NCBI GenBank assembly: GCA_032717465.1
Contig: CM064683.1
Coordinates: forward strand, 39,955,183 to 40,019,182
Length of the DNA: 64,000 nt
Reading direction: 5' to 3'
Origin: Coenobita brevimanus
Lineage: Eukaryota > Arthropoda > Malacostraca > Decapoda > Coenobitidae
The position numbers were made by a program, and so were the translations under genes. The notes below the pieces were generated by a model. That model was given only the letters and a program-made list of their open reading frames with translations, was not told the DNA's origin and ran no database searches. Positions 46,781-60,645 of the stretch are shown one piece after another; within the stretch, counting starts at the first letter, position 1; every line of letters begins with the position of its first letter.

Positions 46781-47449
46781 TAGTGAAAATTGTAGACTAA
46801 AAAGATGAACCCAGGCGAAAAACAAATCCTATGTTCTTAGTTGATTCCAGGGAGAGGTCCGGAGATGAAGGAGGATAGTAAGAGAAAACAGAGTTAAAAG
46901 GAGGAGAACTGGAGACAAAAGACCAAGGAGGGATGATTGTATGATGAGAGAGTTATCAAGACACAAATATCACACAGACCTAACTATCCCAGTGAGGTGG
47001 TCAGGCGTTAATAATAGTGGATGCATAGTGTTACTCTGTTCATACAAGCACCAGGATAGGGCACTACAGGAACACAAAAGCAAAACAGAGATACTGAATC
47101 GGTAGAGAGGTGGCGTGCAGTCCTAATGGACCCAGATTTGAATCCCGGCAGGACAGGGAACAGTTTAAGAATTTGAGTTTCATTAATACAGACTTTACTG
47201 ATCTAGCCGATTTGTAGTAAAAATGCCTTTGTTAATACCAATACACCAGTGCTGTATGAGGCAGCCCTGACATGTATTAGTATTCAAAATGGACGGTGGG
47301 TGTTGGCGCCGAGGTTGTGACATGTGGCGGTGTGTATTATGTAGGTGGACTACTGGGGCTTCAGAAAGGGTTTTGAAGCGTATGCCCAGAGTCGGACACA
47401 TTACAAAAATTACATACACACATACATACAATCATGCATGTATACATAC

Positions 47450-47450
<1 letters not shown>
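46781..47450. other. Mostly unassigned; short repeat fragment at 47340-47405
   Basis: The fragment gtggactactggggctt..gcccagagtcggacacatta matches 56025-56110, where it is followed by an A-rich tail: probably the 3' end of a retroposed family. 47089-47150 has a weak tRNA-like look (gatttgaatccc). Confidence 0.5.

Positions 47451-47501
<51 letters not shown>
47451..47501. repeat. (GA)n microsatellite
   Basis: About 25 GA units. Confidence 0.95.
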
Positions 47502-47503
<2 letters not shown>

Positions 47504-47783
47504 TGGTTGGCATCGCCTTATTTATCAACGGGGACAAGGTTGAGTCAGGTCATAAATCATGAAATTTATGGAGGCGATGATTGGGTGAGTGGGTGGCTGG
47601 GAATGAAAGGCAAAGGGCAGCAGAATGATGCGTAATGGAGTGAAGGGAGTGAGATGTAGTACAGATTACAAAGGAGAGGTAAACAGAGGATGGAGAGGAG
47701 TGGAGACTTGTGGTTAGATAAATTTTGGCAAATGAACAGAACAGAAGACAGGAGAGAGTGAGACGTTCAGAAGAGATTCTAAT

Positions 47784-48030
47784 GTGACCAGCCTAGTTCA
47801 CCCCCTGAATGGCATTATATGTGCATTAAACCCTGATCATCCCCGGGATATACAAATAAACCCTTACAGGCGCCATCCGCCACTAGCCCCACAACACACT
47901 AGGAGTCCATTTGTTATATAGTTATTACTCAGCGTAGTAAATGGCTTCCTTGGTTACAGAAAACTGTTTGTCTTGTCACTCAGTGTAGAGTTACCTCAAG
48001 GTAGCTATGGATCAAGGAAACTAGAGGTCT
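47784..48030 (-). mobile_element. SINE-like repeat, copy 1
   Basis: Colinear with 50453-50690: gtgaccagcct..tcacccc, tgagtggcatta-type word, aataaaccc, the reversed head word (actcagcgtagtaaatgg) and cttgtcactcagtgta. On the minus strand the head word resembles that at 38440. Orientation is inferred from that head and from the (TGGA)n-like tail of copy 2. Confidence 0.72.
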
Positions 48031-49178
48031 GTTTACGTTTTTGACCACCTCCTGTCTTCCCGTAACACAGCAGCAAAGAATCGACGCCAGTGCCATCCAC
48101 TCCTGAAAACTGTCCTCACAGCTGTAGGCATAATATGTTATGACACAATACTATATGTAACTACGGTATGTAACTATATAGCTATAGGTAACGATATGTA
48201 AAACAGGTAATTATGTCTGAAGTTCTCCAGGAAGAGACAACTACACATCCCCTAGCCTAGACTAATTAAGAATGCCAAACACCTCTGATCATGTGCCAGA
48301 AACATGACCGACACACTCAAGCACGCACACACACTTTAGCCGAAAGCCAGAGGGACACATAAGTTCGAAATCACATGTAGGAAGGTTAGAGAAGGAGAGT
48401 GAACCAGAGAGAGAAACGGCCAGGAGAGTAGGAGAGAGATTTCCAGAGAACAATAGAGAGTAAGAGACTGAGAGTAAAGTAGGAGGACCACAGCTACCAC
48501 AAACTGCTACTAACCATACAAGGGTCATGCCAAGCTCTGAATCTTTATTCAAGTAACTGTCTCACAATAAACTCCATCGACCCCAATCTGCCCATTTCAT
48601 CACCTCACTTAAAATACGAAGAGGACAACGGAACAGAGAAGGCCTACAATGACATTTCCTACAACGCCTCACCATTACTCTCTCTCCTGGTGCCACTCCC
48701 ATCGACGATACAGCCAGATAACCTTCTCTATCTAATCAAACTCCTCGGCTACGTCTACTGACACTGCCTCGTGGGGCAAAGACTTCCCTTTAACTCTAGC
48801 TTCCTTGCTATAGATCGCGTGGGTAGAAGGTGGTCGTCCGCACTCAACTAATTATGTGCTTTGACTATAATTTATCACTCATATCTTGCCTGACACGTTG
48901 TATAATAAATGTCATCACTTGTTCAAGTTTCATTAATATTCTGAGGTGGTGCACAGGGGAACATTGACATTTATATAACTTTACAGTATGGATTTCCCTC
49001 TAATATTTGCGCGCTTGATCACAGTGTAGAGACTCAAACAGTGTGCTCATACGCAGCTTCCTCCGCCCCCAGAATATGGCTCCTCCTACTTTTCTTAGTG
49101 TCTACGTCACTTGGAAACTGATTCTGTCTCACGGTCTCAGGTGACATTCCGCCTCCTCCCACTCTCTTATAGTTCTAT

Positions 49179-49184
<6 letters not shown>
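48031..49184. other. Unassigned sequence
   Basis: No gene or repeat recognised on either strand. Confidence 0.45.
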
Positions 49185-50220
<1,036 letters not shown>

Positions 50221-50223
50221 ATA

Positions 50224-50256
<33 letters not shown>

Positions 50257-50352
50257 GTGAAGTCAACAACACCAACAACACCAACAACAACAACACCAAC
50301 AACAACAACAACAACAACTACTACTACTACTACTACTACTACTGTACTCTTA
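50221..50352. repeat. (ATT)n-(AAC)n-(CTA)n trinucleotide block
   Basis: Three successive trinucleotide families, the same families and order as part of the block at 5461-6067. Confidence 0.93.
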
Positions 50353-50369
50353 TTATTACTATTATTCCA

Positions 50370-50690
50370 TCCATTCATCCATCATCAGATCCTATGTAGC
50401 CCCATGAGGAGCGCAGGAATCCCGGGCTAAGCAAGTTGGTTCTGACATTTAAGATGAGAGTGACCAGCCTCACTCACCCCTGAGTGGCATTACGTGAAAA
50501 ATAAACCCCAACCAACCCGTGGACATAAACCTACACAGGCTTAGTCCGATTGTAGCACCTTAATTACTCAATATTCCACCAGACACCATAATTTGATTAT
50601 ATGGTTGCCACCCAGCCTAGTAAATGGTTTCCTGGTGTAGAGGAAACCATTTGGCTTGTCACTCAGTGTAAAGTCACCTATAGACAGAAA
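50370..50690 (-). mobile_element. SINE-like repeat, copy 2
   Basis: On the minus strand: gtgactttacactgagtgac, head word accatttactaggctgggtg-gcaaccatataatc, then body, and an end gatgatggatgaatggatgg that looks like a tetranucleotide tail. It is followed on the plus strand by a short local duplication of gtaaagtcacc (50670 and 50732). Confidence 0.72.
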
Positions 50691-53047
50691 GAAGAGGAAG
50701 GAAAGAAGGAAACAAAGACAGAAGAGGGGGTGTAAAGTCACCCGTAGGCAGAAGAAGGAGGAAAGAATGAGGGAAAGAAAGAAGAGGAAGGAAAGAGGAG
50801 AGGAAAGAGCAGACACCGAAAGCAGCACTATATCGAGTGAGTGGATGGTGAACGCTCCCACCTACCACTTATTATTATTATCATTAATATTATTATCAAT
50901 ATTACCATTATTATTTTACAGTAATGCCAGTTACAAGAAATGTGACACTGACCACCAGCACTTCAAACATTCCCCATGCAGTAGGAGAAAAAGCACTTCT
51001 GTTTGTATATTACAGTATTGTTGCTGGAAGTAACTGCATTTTGTGTGATTTTTAAGGCGAGTGGCAACATGTGTGAAATTCTGCCCTCCAGTACTCCAGA
51101 TACCTCCACTGACGCACGAGGGAAACACTGACACAACACAGTTAATTTACTTACCGTATTACTATTCCCTTAGCTCGAAGACGTAAGTGTATGATTTCTA
51201 ACGCAAGTTGAGAGAAAAGTTAAGGATTGAATGGACATTAGACGACCTGTATGGACTGAATTAGACTGGATCCCTTCACTTATATGTTATATTTATATCT
51301 AATGTGTTACTTTCATGATTATATTTACTTTGGATTACAGTTTCGACCTTGAGAGGTTGAATGTAATTTCCATTACTCCCTTCACTAATAATTAAATTGT
51401 CTGGAGGTTGCCCCCCCAAAAAAGGGGGGGGGGAGAAAGAAAGATAGATAGAAAATGCATACCTGACTGATGGCATTCATAGAAAAAGTGGACTTGAATG
51501 GACTGAGTCTGAAGAACAATATTTGCGTTGCTCTGAGTGGGACAAACATGGCCTAAAAGACTTATAAAAAATGGATGTATCAGGAGTAAACTCTTTTCAC
51601 TTTAATTTGACAAAAAAATTATAATATCCATATAGAATATTAAGTGGCAACCACAGACTAACACGGAAATATAATGTTAGTCACGAGGAAGTGTTATGAA
51701 AATTATATAGAGCCGTAACATTGTTTTTCCTGTAACTATGCCACGTGGTACTGTACATAAATCAAATGGAGCAAAGTTTGGGCCAAGTTAAGGTTAAAGG
51801 ACTATAGGCTAATGTGCTGGTAAATTTTTTATGTTACCGACTCTGAGTATTGACTTGATTTTCACTGATTCACACTGCCACACTCTAACAAATGTAATGC
51901 AACCGTGAGTGGTTATGCTTAATTAGTAATGTTTTCAGCCATGTTAGTGCTTCCGCTCCTCCCCTTCCCTCGCGTAGAACTTTTGAGCGAGCTTGAGGGT
52001 TGGGGAGAGGGTGACGAGAGAGAAGACAAATTGTTTTAGGTCCATGTTCTCATCATGTAGGAGGTTTTCTAGCATATCTTCCCTTGACTTATTTTAACTT
52101 ATTATACAGCAGTGTTCTTGTGTATGATTTTTATATTTATTTTAACATCGATTGCATTAATATTATTTTAATATACCTTTTACAGAAGCAGACCAACAAG
52201 GAGAATGTTAGGATGTGATCTTGGTCGATGAGAATACTGTTCTGCGAGTGAGACTACACACTGTCCCGTCCTTCAAACACTGCTCATATTCAACAACACC
52301 CGCCTCTACAGATTGATGGAAACTACCGTTAAAATATGAAGACTTAGGACCTCAGTCAGGGTAGTACTAAGAGGAACGTTATCCCAGAGACAACGCAGGG
52401 AATTGAGCCACACCTGCAGGAGGGAGACGCCCTTGAAATTTAAAGAGGCGTCGCTGTGACTACATTTCCCCTGTTGTATATTTCAGTTAGGGTTTGCCTG
52501 AGATGTTGGAAATGGACGCCTTCATTTGGTGGCGCCTGTATAGCGGGGCGGTAGGCAGCATAAACGTCGCTCAACTTTCTCCCGATCCACAAAAGGAAAA
52601 TGGATTGTAGAAGACAAGCTTACATGTCATTGTGAAACCTTCTGAAGTCTCAGTCACAGTGTGGGTTTCCAGCCTCAGACTTGTGGTGCAGGTAGATTGT
52701 AAGACAATCACGCCAACACCGTATTTCATTCATACATGCAGTGTGTTGTCTCGTGTCACTGCGTTATTGGCCTGACCTGCCCTGCCTATCCACCTACCCA
52801 GCCACTCTACCACATCCTTCCCAGTCCTCGTCCTAACCTTCCTCCCATCCTTTCACTCCCTCCCGCCTTTAACTTTCCTCCTTCTCGTTTCGTCCTTCCC
52901 CCCTTTCCTCTATTCGTCCATCATCCCATCTTTGACCCCTTCTTCTTCCTCCTCCTCCTCCTAGTTCTTCAACTCTAATTTTTTTCTGCCACATGGAACT
53001 CAAACTTTTGGCGTTTTTACAAGAAAAAATGGGAAGGAAGAGGATTC

Positions 53048-53048
<1 letters not shown>
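50691..53048. other. Long unassigned stretch, the least repetitive part of the window
   Basis: Balanced, AT-leaning sequence without LINE motifs, large tandem repeats or modules. 52790-52970 is pyrimidine-rich. I found no open frame with a recognisable domain; if a host exon exists in this window, this is a reasonable place to look, but nothing I see supports one. Confidence 0.4.
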
Positions 53049-53102
<54 letters not shown>

Positions 53103-53153
53103 GACAGACAGACATACAAACAGACAGAGACAGACAGACAGACAGACAGACAA
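53049..53153. repeat. (GACA)n microsatellite
   Basis: About 25 GACA units with gacaaaca and gagaca interruptions. Confidence 0.96.
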
Positions 53154-54233
53154 ACCTAGTCTTCCAAAATTAATTAAGGTTTTTTGTTGTAAGATTAGTG
53201 GAATTTTAAAGAACGGCATTAGGTCGATGCAGTAGATCTTTTGGATTAAAGGAGAAAATTGGAAGGTAAGTTCTTTATAATATATTTCTCTCTTTTTGTC
53301 TTGGTGGATACCATTTTTAGTTAAACAGCAATGATTACTTCTGGGAATAAATTTATACATTTCAGCGCTAAGACTGGAAAGAGACAATACTGAAATATGT
53401 ATTATTACCAAAGGAATCATTCAGGAACGTAACTGAAAAACTACAGTGTGACTTTCATTTAGTGAAATAAGAAATAAAAAAAAAAATAGTGAAATAATTG
53501 TAAGTGAAAGAATGTAGAGAAATATGAAGCAGAGTAAGATATCTTTCCATGCAAGTACTCTACTGTATTTTTTGTATATACAAGTGCAACAAGTGAATAA
53601 TATATAAACCTTGGTATTCCCCTCTCCTATACACCGTAGGGCAGAGTCAATCTGGTATGGCTGGAAAGAAATGGGCTAAGAATCGAGCCGCATGTACAGG
53701 GTGGTGATTCATTCCCACGGCAGTGACAGAGGCTTGTGAAGAAGAGTGGAGAAGTCTTGCTGGGCAGAGGGAAGGGTCAGAGAGGCTGCCCAGTTCTGGC
53801 CAGGCAGCCTGCTCTAGCCACAGCCTTGCGCTCTCCTCTGAATACCACCTCGCTACTACCCCCAAAGTTTTCCCCATTTGTCACCTCTGCGCTCCACAAC
53901 TACTCTACCTCGAGACGTGGGAATATTTGCAGTGGAGAGAAGAAGGATTAATGAGCATTATGATATTTTGCTGACTGTTATAGGCGGAAGATATGATGGC
54001 TGGAATAAAAGTGATTTCTGCAAGCTACCCTTGGCAAAGTGTATTGCGTGCCAAATGCAACACAAGGCTTTACGAGTGAATTCAAATGTCGCAGGTAGTG
54101 AGTGGGTTAAGTCCTTTGTATCTACGATGCTTCTCACTACACTGATGGCATCCTCAAAAGCTACACCAGATGGAAAAACATAACTATTTCTTTCTTCTCT
54201 CCTTTCCTTTCACCCAGTTTTTCAGCTTACATT
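53154..54233. other. Unassigned sequence
   Basis: Overlapping plus- and minus-strand frames at 53650-54180 (76-101 residues) show no recognisable domain. Confidence 0.4.
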
Positions 54234-54655
<422 letters not shown>

Positions 54656-55200
54656 ATGTTCGTTCGTCTGCTATATGATGCCACTTTTTGTGATGGATAC
54701 ACAGGGATAACGAAGCTTTTCTGTTGCTATTCAGTAACGATTAGTCTTCCCAGGACATCCCTTCCTGCAAACCCTTTCAGTTGATGTCTCCACCTTTTTC
54801 TCTGCCTTCCTCATGTTCGTCCACCGCCTCGCTCTCACATTTTCTTAGTCAATTTCTCAATCTCCATTCGCTCCCTGTGGCCGAACCACCTCTGAGTGTT
54901 TTTGTGCACTTTTTCCCACATGCAGCCATGCGTCACATTCTTTATTAATGAATAAGAAACTCATTTACCATTATCAGGCAGTCATTACGGATTTGTCAAG
55001 CTTGTAATTGTGTACAACACAGCTGTGTGACGCTAAAGTAAACACTTACCCAATGATAGCACGGGAAAAATAAACAATACTCGATTATTAGTTATGGTAT
55101 TGCCTGTGTGATATTTATGGGATAGAAAGAGAGGGGAATGTGCCCTTTGTGTCCCCACCCCACTGGCCTCCCCCCCTGAATGTAACAACGGGTAATGTAC
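54656..55200. other. Unassigned; possible old LINE 3' fragment at 54780-54905
   Basis: 54795-54900 (tttctctgccttcctcatgt, ctccctgtggccgaaccacc, tctgagtgtttttg) resembles the antisense of the RTE-like LINE 3' region (ccacgtggccaaaccaccta, agtgtgttcct at 6778). It is short and worn. Confidence 0.45.
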
Positions 55201-55560
55201 TGGTAATTGGAGGGAGGAAATGTAGGGAAAATGAGTGAGAGAATGGGTGAAAATTGAGAGAAAGGAAGGAGAAAGTTGGAGATAATAGAGGAACAAGTGG
55301 AGAGAATGAAGGAAAAAGAGAAGAGAATGAGGGAAAAAGAAGAGAGAATGAAGGGAAAAGAGGAGAGAATTGTAAGAGAAAGTGTTTAGAACAGGAGAAA
55401 ATGGAGAGATTGGCAAGACAAAGTGGACAAAATGTAGAAAGTACAGAAAGGAAAAGAGAAGGTGGATGTAATGGAAGGAAAAAGTGGAGAGAATGAAAAA
55501 GAAAAAGGCAGACAGGAGGAAAATTTTGGGGAAACTTGTCGAAAAGGGGTAAGCTCATGA
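55201..55560. repeat. Purine-rich degenerate tandem segment
   Basis: Almost all A/G on the plus strand, built from words such as gagagaatgaagggaaaaga with loose spacing of about 20-25 bp. The 80-residue Glu/Lys/Arg frame is a by-product. Confidence 0.7.
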
Positions 55561-55599
55561 GGAATAGAAATAAGAGGGAAATATACAAGAAGCAAAAGT

Positions 55600-55995
55600 G
55601 ACAAGTGGTGCCAGGCACAACAAACCTTCTCCCGACAGAAGTTATATTATTGCTGTTAAATAATGAATCCGGATGTCCTATGTTTAAAATAGTAAACATC
55701 TATCTGCAACCAGTTTCGAGTTATAGCCCCCTGAATATCCGTGACTTTGAGTTTGACCTTTCATGGTCAATCAAGGTCAAAGGTCTTGGTTCCAAGTGAC
55801 AGCCCATGGGAGTTCCTGTATGATGATAATAGTAAATACCTCTATCTTAGACCGGGTTCTAGTTATAGCTCTCTGATAACCCTTTACCTTGATTTTGACC
55901 TTTCATAGTCACTCGATTACCTCCAAAATTTAATTACTTCCTTTTGGGACCAGTGCCCACATATCCTGAAAGATTCGTGCAATTTCATTCAGCCA
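55600..55995 (-). repeat. Dispersed repeat, inverted relative of 1-580
   Basis: The minus strand reads the same order as 1-580: attaaattttggaggtaatc, ggtcaaaatcaaggt, ggaactcccatgggct, gacctttgaccttga, cacggatattcagggggcta, ctgtcgggagaaggtttgtt, gtgcctggcaccactt. It has two internal subunits rather than three to four, and no (TG)n at its end. Confidence 0.8.
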
Positions 55996-56447
55996 TTTTT
56001 CCGTAATGTTGCTAACAAACATGTGGAGGTGTAGGAGGACTACTGGGCCTTGGGATAGGCAACTGCCCCCAAGAAATAGGCCCTGAGCCTTTGCCCAGAG
56101 TCGGACACATAAAAAAAAAAATAAAAAAATAAAAAATAAAAAAATAAAATAAACAAACTCGTCCAAAAACAATACCTCGTCGGACTCCGTCCCGAGAGAA
56201 GTAAATATTTAGAGGACCCGCGTGGGAAGGCAGGGGTGTTTGGAAAAGGATGGGGGTACGGATGAGTGGGAAGAAAGTGGAGAGATGGAAGCCTAGGAGG
56301 AGAGGTGAGGGGGGCGAGGTGAGGAATGACATAGATGAGTATGATAGGGAGGGAAGAAAAATATCTGTAAATATGAAGGAGTACAGGGTGAGGGAAAGTG
56401 TAAAGGGGTTAGGAATAAGGGAAGATAAGAGGGGATGAGAGATGAAG

Positions 56448-56541
56448 GATTTTTTTTTTTTTATGCGGGGAAGAAGGAACCAAAGGCCACGAGCACTCAA
56501 TAATTGTTCCTTCCAAGAGAAAAGCAAAATACAAGAGATCC
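56448..56541 (-). mobile_element. LINE family A copy 2, 3' terminus (split from 59203-60645)
   Basis: Poly-T (56448-56462), then tgcggggaagaaggaaccaa, aggccacgagc and ttccaagagaaaagcaaaat: the same 3' end as 19333-19430. It is cut at about 56541 by LINE B, and the rest of LINE A resumes at 59203. Confidence 0.9.
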
Positions 56542-59202
56542 AACACATTACCAAATATATTTGTGTAGTTTATCGTTCACCCAATGCTTCTTCGGAACCC
56601 AGTGTATTTGATTCCATATCCACTCAGTTGAGTAACCTTGACCTTGCCCTTGGCACCGAAATTACCATTTTGGGTGATTTTAACATACACAATGTTGAAT
56701 GGTTATTGCATTCTGCCCGGACTGACGACGCTGGTCTAGAGTGCGAGCTGTTTGCAGAGTCGTTTAATCTCACCCAGTTGGTAAAGCAACCAACCAGAAT
56801 ACCTGATAATCCTGACCATAATGCCCATCTCTTGGATTTATTCTTCACAAATAATCCAGATCAATACAGGATAGAGGTACTGTCACCACTTGGATCCTCT
56901 GACCACAATCTCATCAAAGCCTCATTAGTTAACCCTCCTACACCTCCCCGTTCTGAACCTGTCAGGGTGACCCGATGGCACTTTGATAGGGCAGACTGGG
57001 ATGGATTTAGAAATTATCTTGCTGATGTTCCATGGCAGGCTTTCTTCTCTAGTGATCCCAATTCTACCCAGTCCCACATTTGCGACTTAATACTAGCTGG
57101 TATGGATTTATTCAAACCAAGTCAACAGTTCACTAAAAGATCGAACTCTCCAAAATGGTTTGATGGCAACTGTGCCAGAGCAACAGCCCAAAAGTCATTA
57201 GCATATAACTTTACTTAAAATCAAAAACATCTGAATCACTCTCCCAATTTAAAATTGCTAGAAATCATGCAAAAGCTGTATTAAATCTATCTAAATCAAA
57301 CTTTCTTCAAAAGCAAAGCATCAAAACTGCTTAACAACCCTAATGACAATAGAATATTCTGGTCAACTCTTAATTCTTTCAGTAATAACTTTAACAAGTC
57401 ATCTTCCATTCCCCCACTAAAATCTTCAGATGGCGACATTACAAATGACCCACGTGGGAAAGCAGATATCCTTGCCAGTACCTTTGCCAGAAACTTTACC
57501 ATAGACGATACCAGCCAGAATGTCCCAGTACTGGAACTTGATTCTCCCGAAACTGCCCCACTGAAAATACAGACAAGATACATAAAATCCATCCTAGACA
57601 ATTTACCTACCAACAAAGCTCCAGGCCCAGATGGAATTCTGCCAATTGTTTTGAGAAAGTGTTCCCCCGAACTTGCCTCTGTCCTAGCTAAATTATTTAG
57701 ACTGCATACGTACTTCCTTATTCCCAAATTCCTGGAAAGAAGCCAATATCCACCCAGTTCCGAAGAAAGGAAGTTCGTCTGACCCCTCCAATTACAGACG
57801 AATAGCTGTCACATCTTCTCTTGGTAAGGTATTTGAAACTTGTTTAATAAGCACACTGTTAAACATCTTGAATCCAACAACTTAATTAGTGGTAGACAAT
57901 ATGGTTTTCGCTACGAAAGATCCACCATTGACATACTCAATCTCTTAACTCATACCATCCATCAATCAATTGATCTTTTTGGAGAAACTCTTGCAGTAGC
58001 TCTTGATATCTCTAAAGCTTTCGACAGAGTATGGCACCGTTCCCTGCTGTCCCAACTCTCTTGCTATGGACTAACGTTTTTTGTTCCTTTGATTTCTTCA
58101 TATCTTACTGACAGGAAAAGAAGAGTAAAAGTAGACAATGTATATTCCAATTTCCACTCAATTAATGCCGGCATGCCGCAGGGATCAGTTCTGGCGCCAA
58201 CCCTATTTCTGGTTCATATTAATGATCTCTGATCTGTCACCCACAATCCCATTCTCTCATATGCAAATGACTCAACACTACATAGTTCATTCACACTCAG
58301 ACATCCATTTACAGTCTAATATCTCCACCTCTCAACTCAGTACAGCTATCTCCATAAATCAAGATCTATCTACAATCAGTGAATGTGGACAAAACAACCT
58401 TGTCTCTTTTAATGCTAGTAAAACTAAATCTATACAGTTTGCTAATAGACAGATATTGCCAGATTCGTACATTACCTTCAGTGCTGCTAATATTCCCATC
58501 TCCAAAAGTATTGAAATTCTTGGTGTCTCACTTAACAGTGCCCTCAGCTGGACCTCTCATGTCGGATCACTTGCTAAAACCGCCTCAAAGAAACTTGGAT
58601 TATTGTACAGAGTCCATAACTTCTTCGCCAATGAGCAGTTAGCTACAATTTATAAGAGTCATGTGCGCTCTCAGCTTGAATATTGCTCACCCTTGTGGAA
58701 TGGTTGTGGAGAGGTTGCATTAAGACAACTAGACAAAATTCAGAACAAAGCTGTTAGAATCATTAACAACCCTGCCATGACATATAAACTACCTCCCCTG
58801 CAAGTAAGAAGGAATGTTGCCTCCCTTGCATTATTTTACAGATATTTTTTTGGCAAATGCTCAGACAAAGTTGCGTCCATGGTGCCACCTCTCCATGCCT
58901 TCCCTCGTGCTACACGGGCATCTGGTAGCGCTCATGACTGGAATGTCACTCAGCCATATTGCAGAACTTCTGCCTATCAGAATTCTTTCATTCCCGGAAC
59001 TGCATCTCTCTGGAACTCGCTTCCCCAGAGTTGTTTCCCTCCAAATTTCAACCCACAGCTGTTCAAGTCCAACTGTTACAGATATTTTATGAACAGAGGA
59101 CACCAGTAATCTGGTGTATGGATTATTTTTTTTTTTACTCATTTGTTTTTCCTTCCTCCGTTCTGTTATTTACAAAAAAACAAAAAAAACAAAAACGATC
59201 AT
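56542..59202 (+). mobile_element. LINE family B: EN-RT element nested in LINE A, 5'-truncated, frameshifted
   Basis: It begins in the endonuclease after the first catalytic residues: [47 protein letters not shown] follows: NLPTNKAPGPDGILPIVLRK (57.6 kb), YGFRYERSTIDILNLLTH (57.9 kb), ALDISKAFDRVWHRSLLSQL (58.0 kb), AGMPQGSVLAPTLFLVHIND (58.2 kb). The catalytic box reads YANDST, not YADDST, in a shifted frame near 58260. The C-terminus to 59109 has LGVSLNSALSWTSHVGSLAK and YCSPLWNGCG. Frame changes lie near 57215, 57710, 57835 and 58230. The 3' end is an A-rich tail (acaaaaaaacaaaa, about 59172-59200). It is related to but distinct from LINE A. Confidence 0.92.
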
Positions 59203-60645
59203 TTCTAGATGCCTGGACACACTGCGTTTGAAAGACTGGAGATCATAGGAAGCAGGAAATACAGACGAGGGAGACAGTTCTAGAGCTGACCTGTTGCATA
59301 AATGAAGTACTTGGAGTAACGGTTAACTCTTGCATTAGAGAATTGGACAGAAAAGAGATGAGGGTTTGCTGCTGGACGGGTGCTACGCGCCCGTTGTAGA
59401 GGTGGAGGGATGCAAGCAGACAGTTCAGAGGAGCAGTGACCATTGAAGTAGCGACAGAAAAGAGATAAAGATGCAACAGTGCGGCAAAGAGACAGAGGTT
59501 GATGGGAGTCAGTAAGAGGAGAAGAATTAGTGAGATGAAAAGCCTTCGACTCCACTCTTTTGAGAAGAGCTGTAAGTGGGGAACCTCCCCACACATGAGA
59601 GTTGTACTCCACACAGGGGCAGATAAAACCCTTGTATAGAGTCAACAATTGTGCAGGGGTAAAGAAGGAACGGAGTCGACTTGGCACACCTAATCTCTTG
59701 GAAGCAGATTTTACAAGAGATGTAATATGATCTTTCCAAGATAAGTCCCGAGTAAATGAAACCCCAAGGATGTTCAGGGATGATGCAGGATTAAGTGGAA
59801 TATTATTAAACATCAGTGGGTACATAGATGTAGGAACTGAGTCTTTGATGCATTAAAACAGCAAGACTATTTTTACCCCAGTCAGAGATACGAGCCAAAT
59901 CAGACATTAGGTGTGCCAGAGCCTCATCCCTTGTTTGTTGAAGTAACTGCTGAGATGGGCGTTGCAGGAACCGAATGGAAAGGTGAAGGGTGGAGTCATC
60001 AGCGTATGAGTGGATAGGGTTAGATGTACAGCTTAGAAGGTCATTGATGAATAAAAGGAAGAGAGTTGGTGATAGGACAGAGCCCTGAGGAACACCACTG
60101 TTGATGGATTTAGGAGAAGAACGATGACCGTCTACAACAGCGGCTATAGAACGACCAGAGAGGAAGCTATAGATGAATGCACAGACCGAAGGATAGAAAC
60201 CGTAAGAAGGCATTTTGGAAATTAAAGATTTATACCAGACTCGATCGAAAGCCTTTGAGATGTCAAGTGCAACGGCAAAGCTTTCGCCAAAGTCCCGTAA
60301 AGAGGATGACCAGGAGTCTGAACGATAGGTGAGAAGATCGCCAGAGGAGCGTCCCTGACGGAACCCATATTGACGATCAGAAAAAAGATTGTGATAGGAA
60401 AGATACTTTAAATTTTTTGTGTTAAGAATTAACTCGAAACCTTTTGAGATACAGGATGTTAAAGCAACTCGACGATAGTTAGAGGGTTGGGAATCGTCAC
60501 CCTTCTTTGTGACTGGCTCAATGAGAGCAAACTTCCAGCAAGAAGGAAAGGTACAAGTTGATAGACAAAGGCGAAAGAGTTTGCCTAGGCAGGGTGTAAG
60601 CACAGAAGCACAGTTCTTGAGAACAACAGGAGGGACTCCATCAGG
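59203..60645 (-). mobile_element. LINE family A copy 2, RT and C-terminus, 5'-truncated
   Basis: The minus strand runs from 60643 (antisense of GPDGVPPVVLKNC, cut off at the start) through KGDDSQPSNYRRVALTS, YGFRQGRSSGDLLTY, ALDISKAFDRVWYKS, SGVPQGSVLSPTLFLLFIND and YADDST (60000) to the C-terminal block LGVSFTRDLSWKDHITSLVK. A 265-residue frame (59806-60603) covers most of the RT palm, unlike copy 1 where this part is frameshifted. Frame changes occur near 59840 and 59280. The 3' UTR continues at 56448-56541, on the other side of LINE B. Confidence 0.92.

Noticed and set aside
53647..54183. Possible host exons in overlapping frames
   Set aside because: Frames are short, overlap on both strands, and have no motif or convincing splice-site pattern that I can support.
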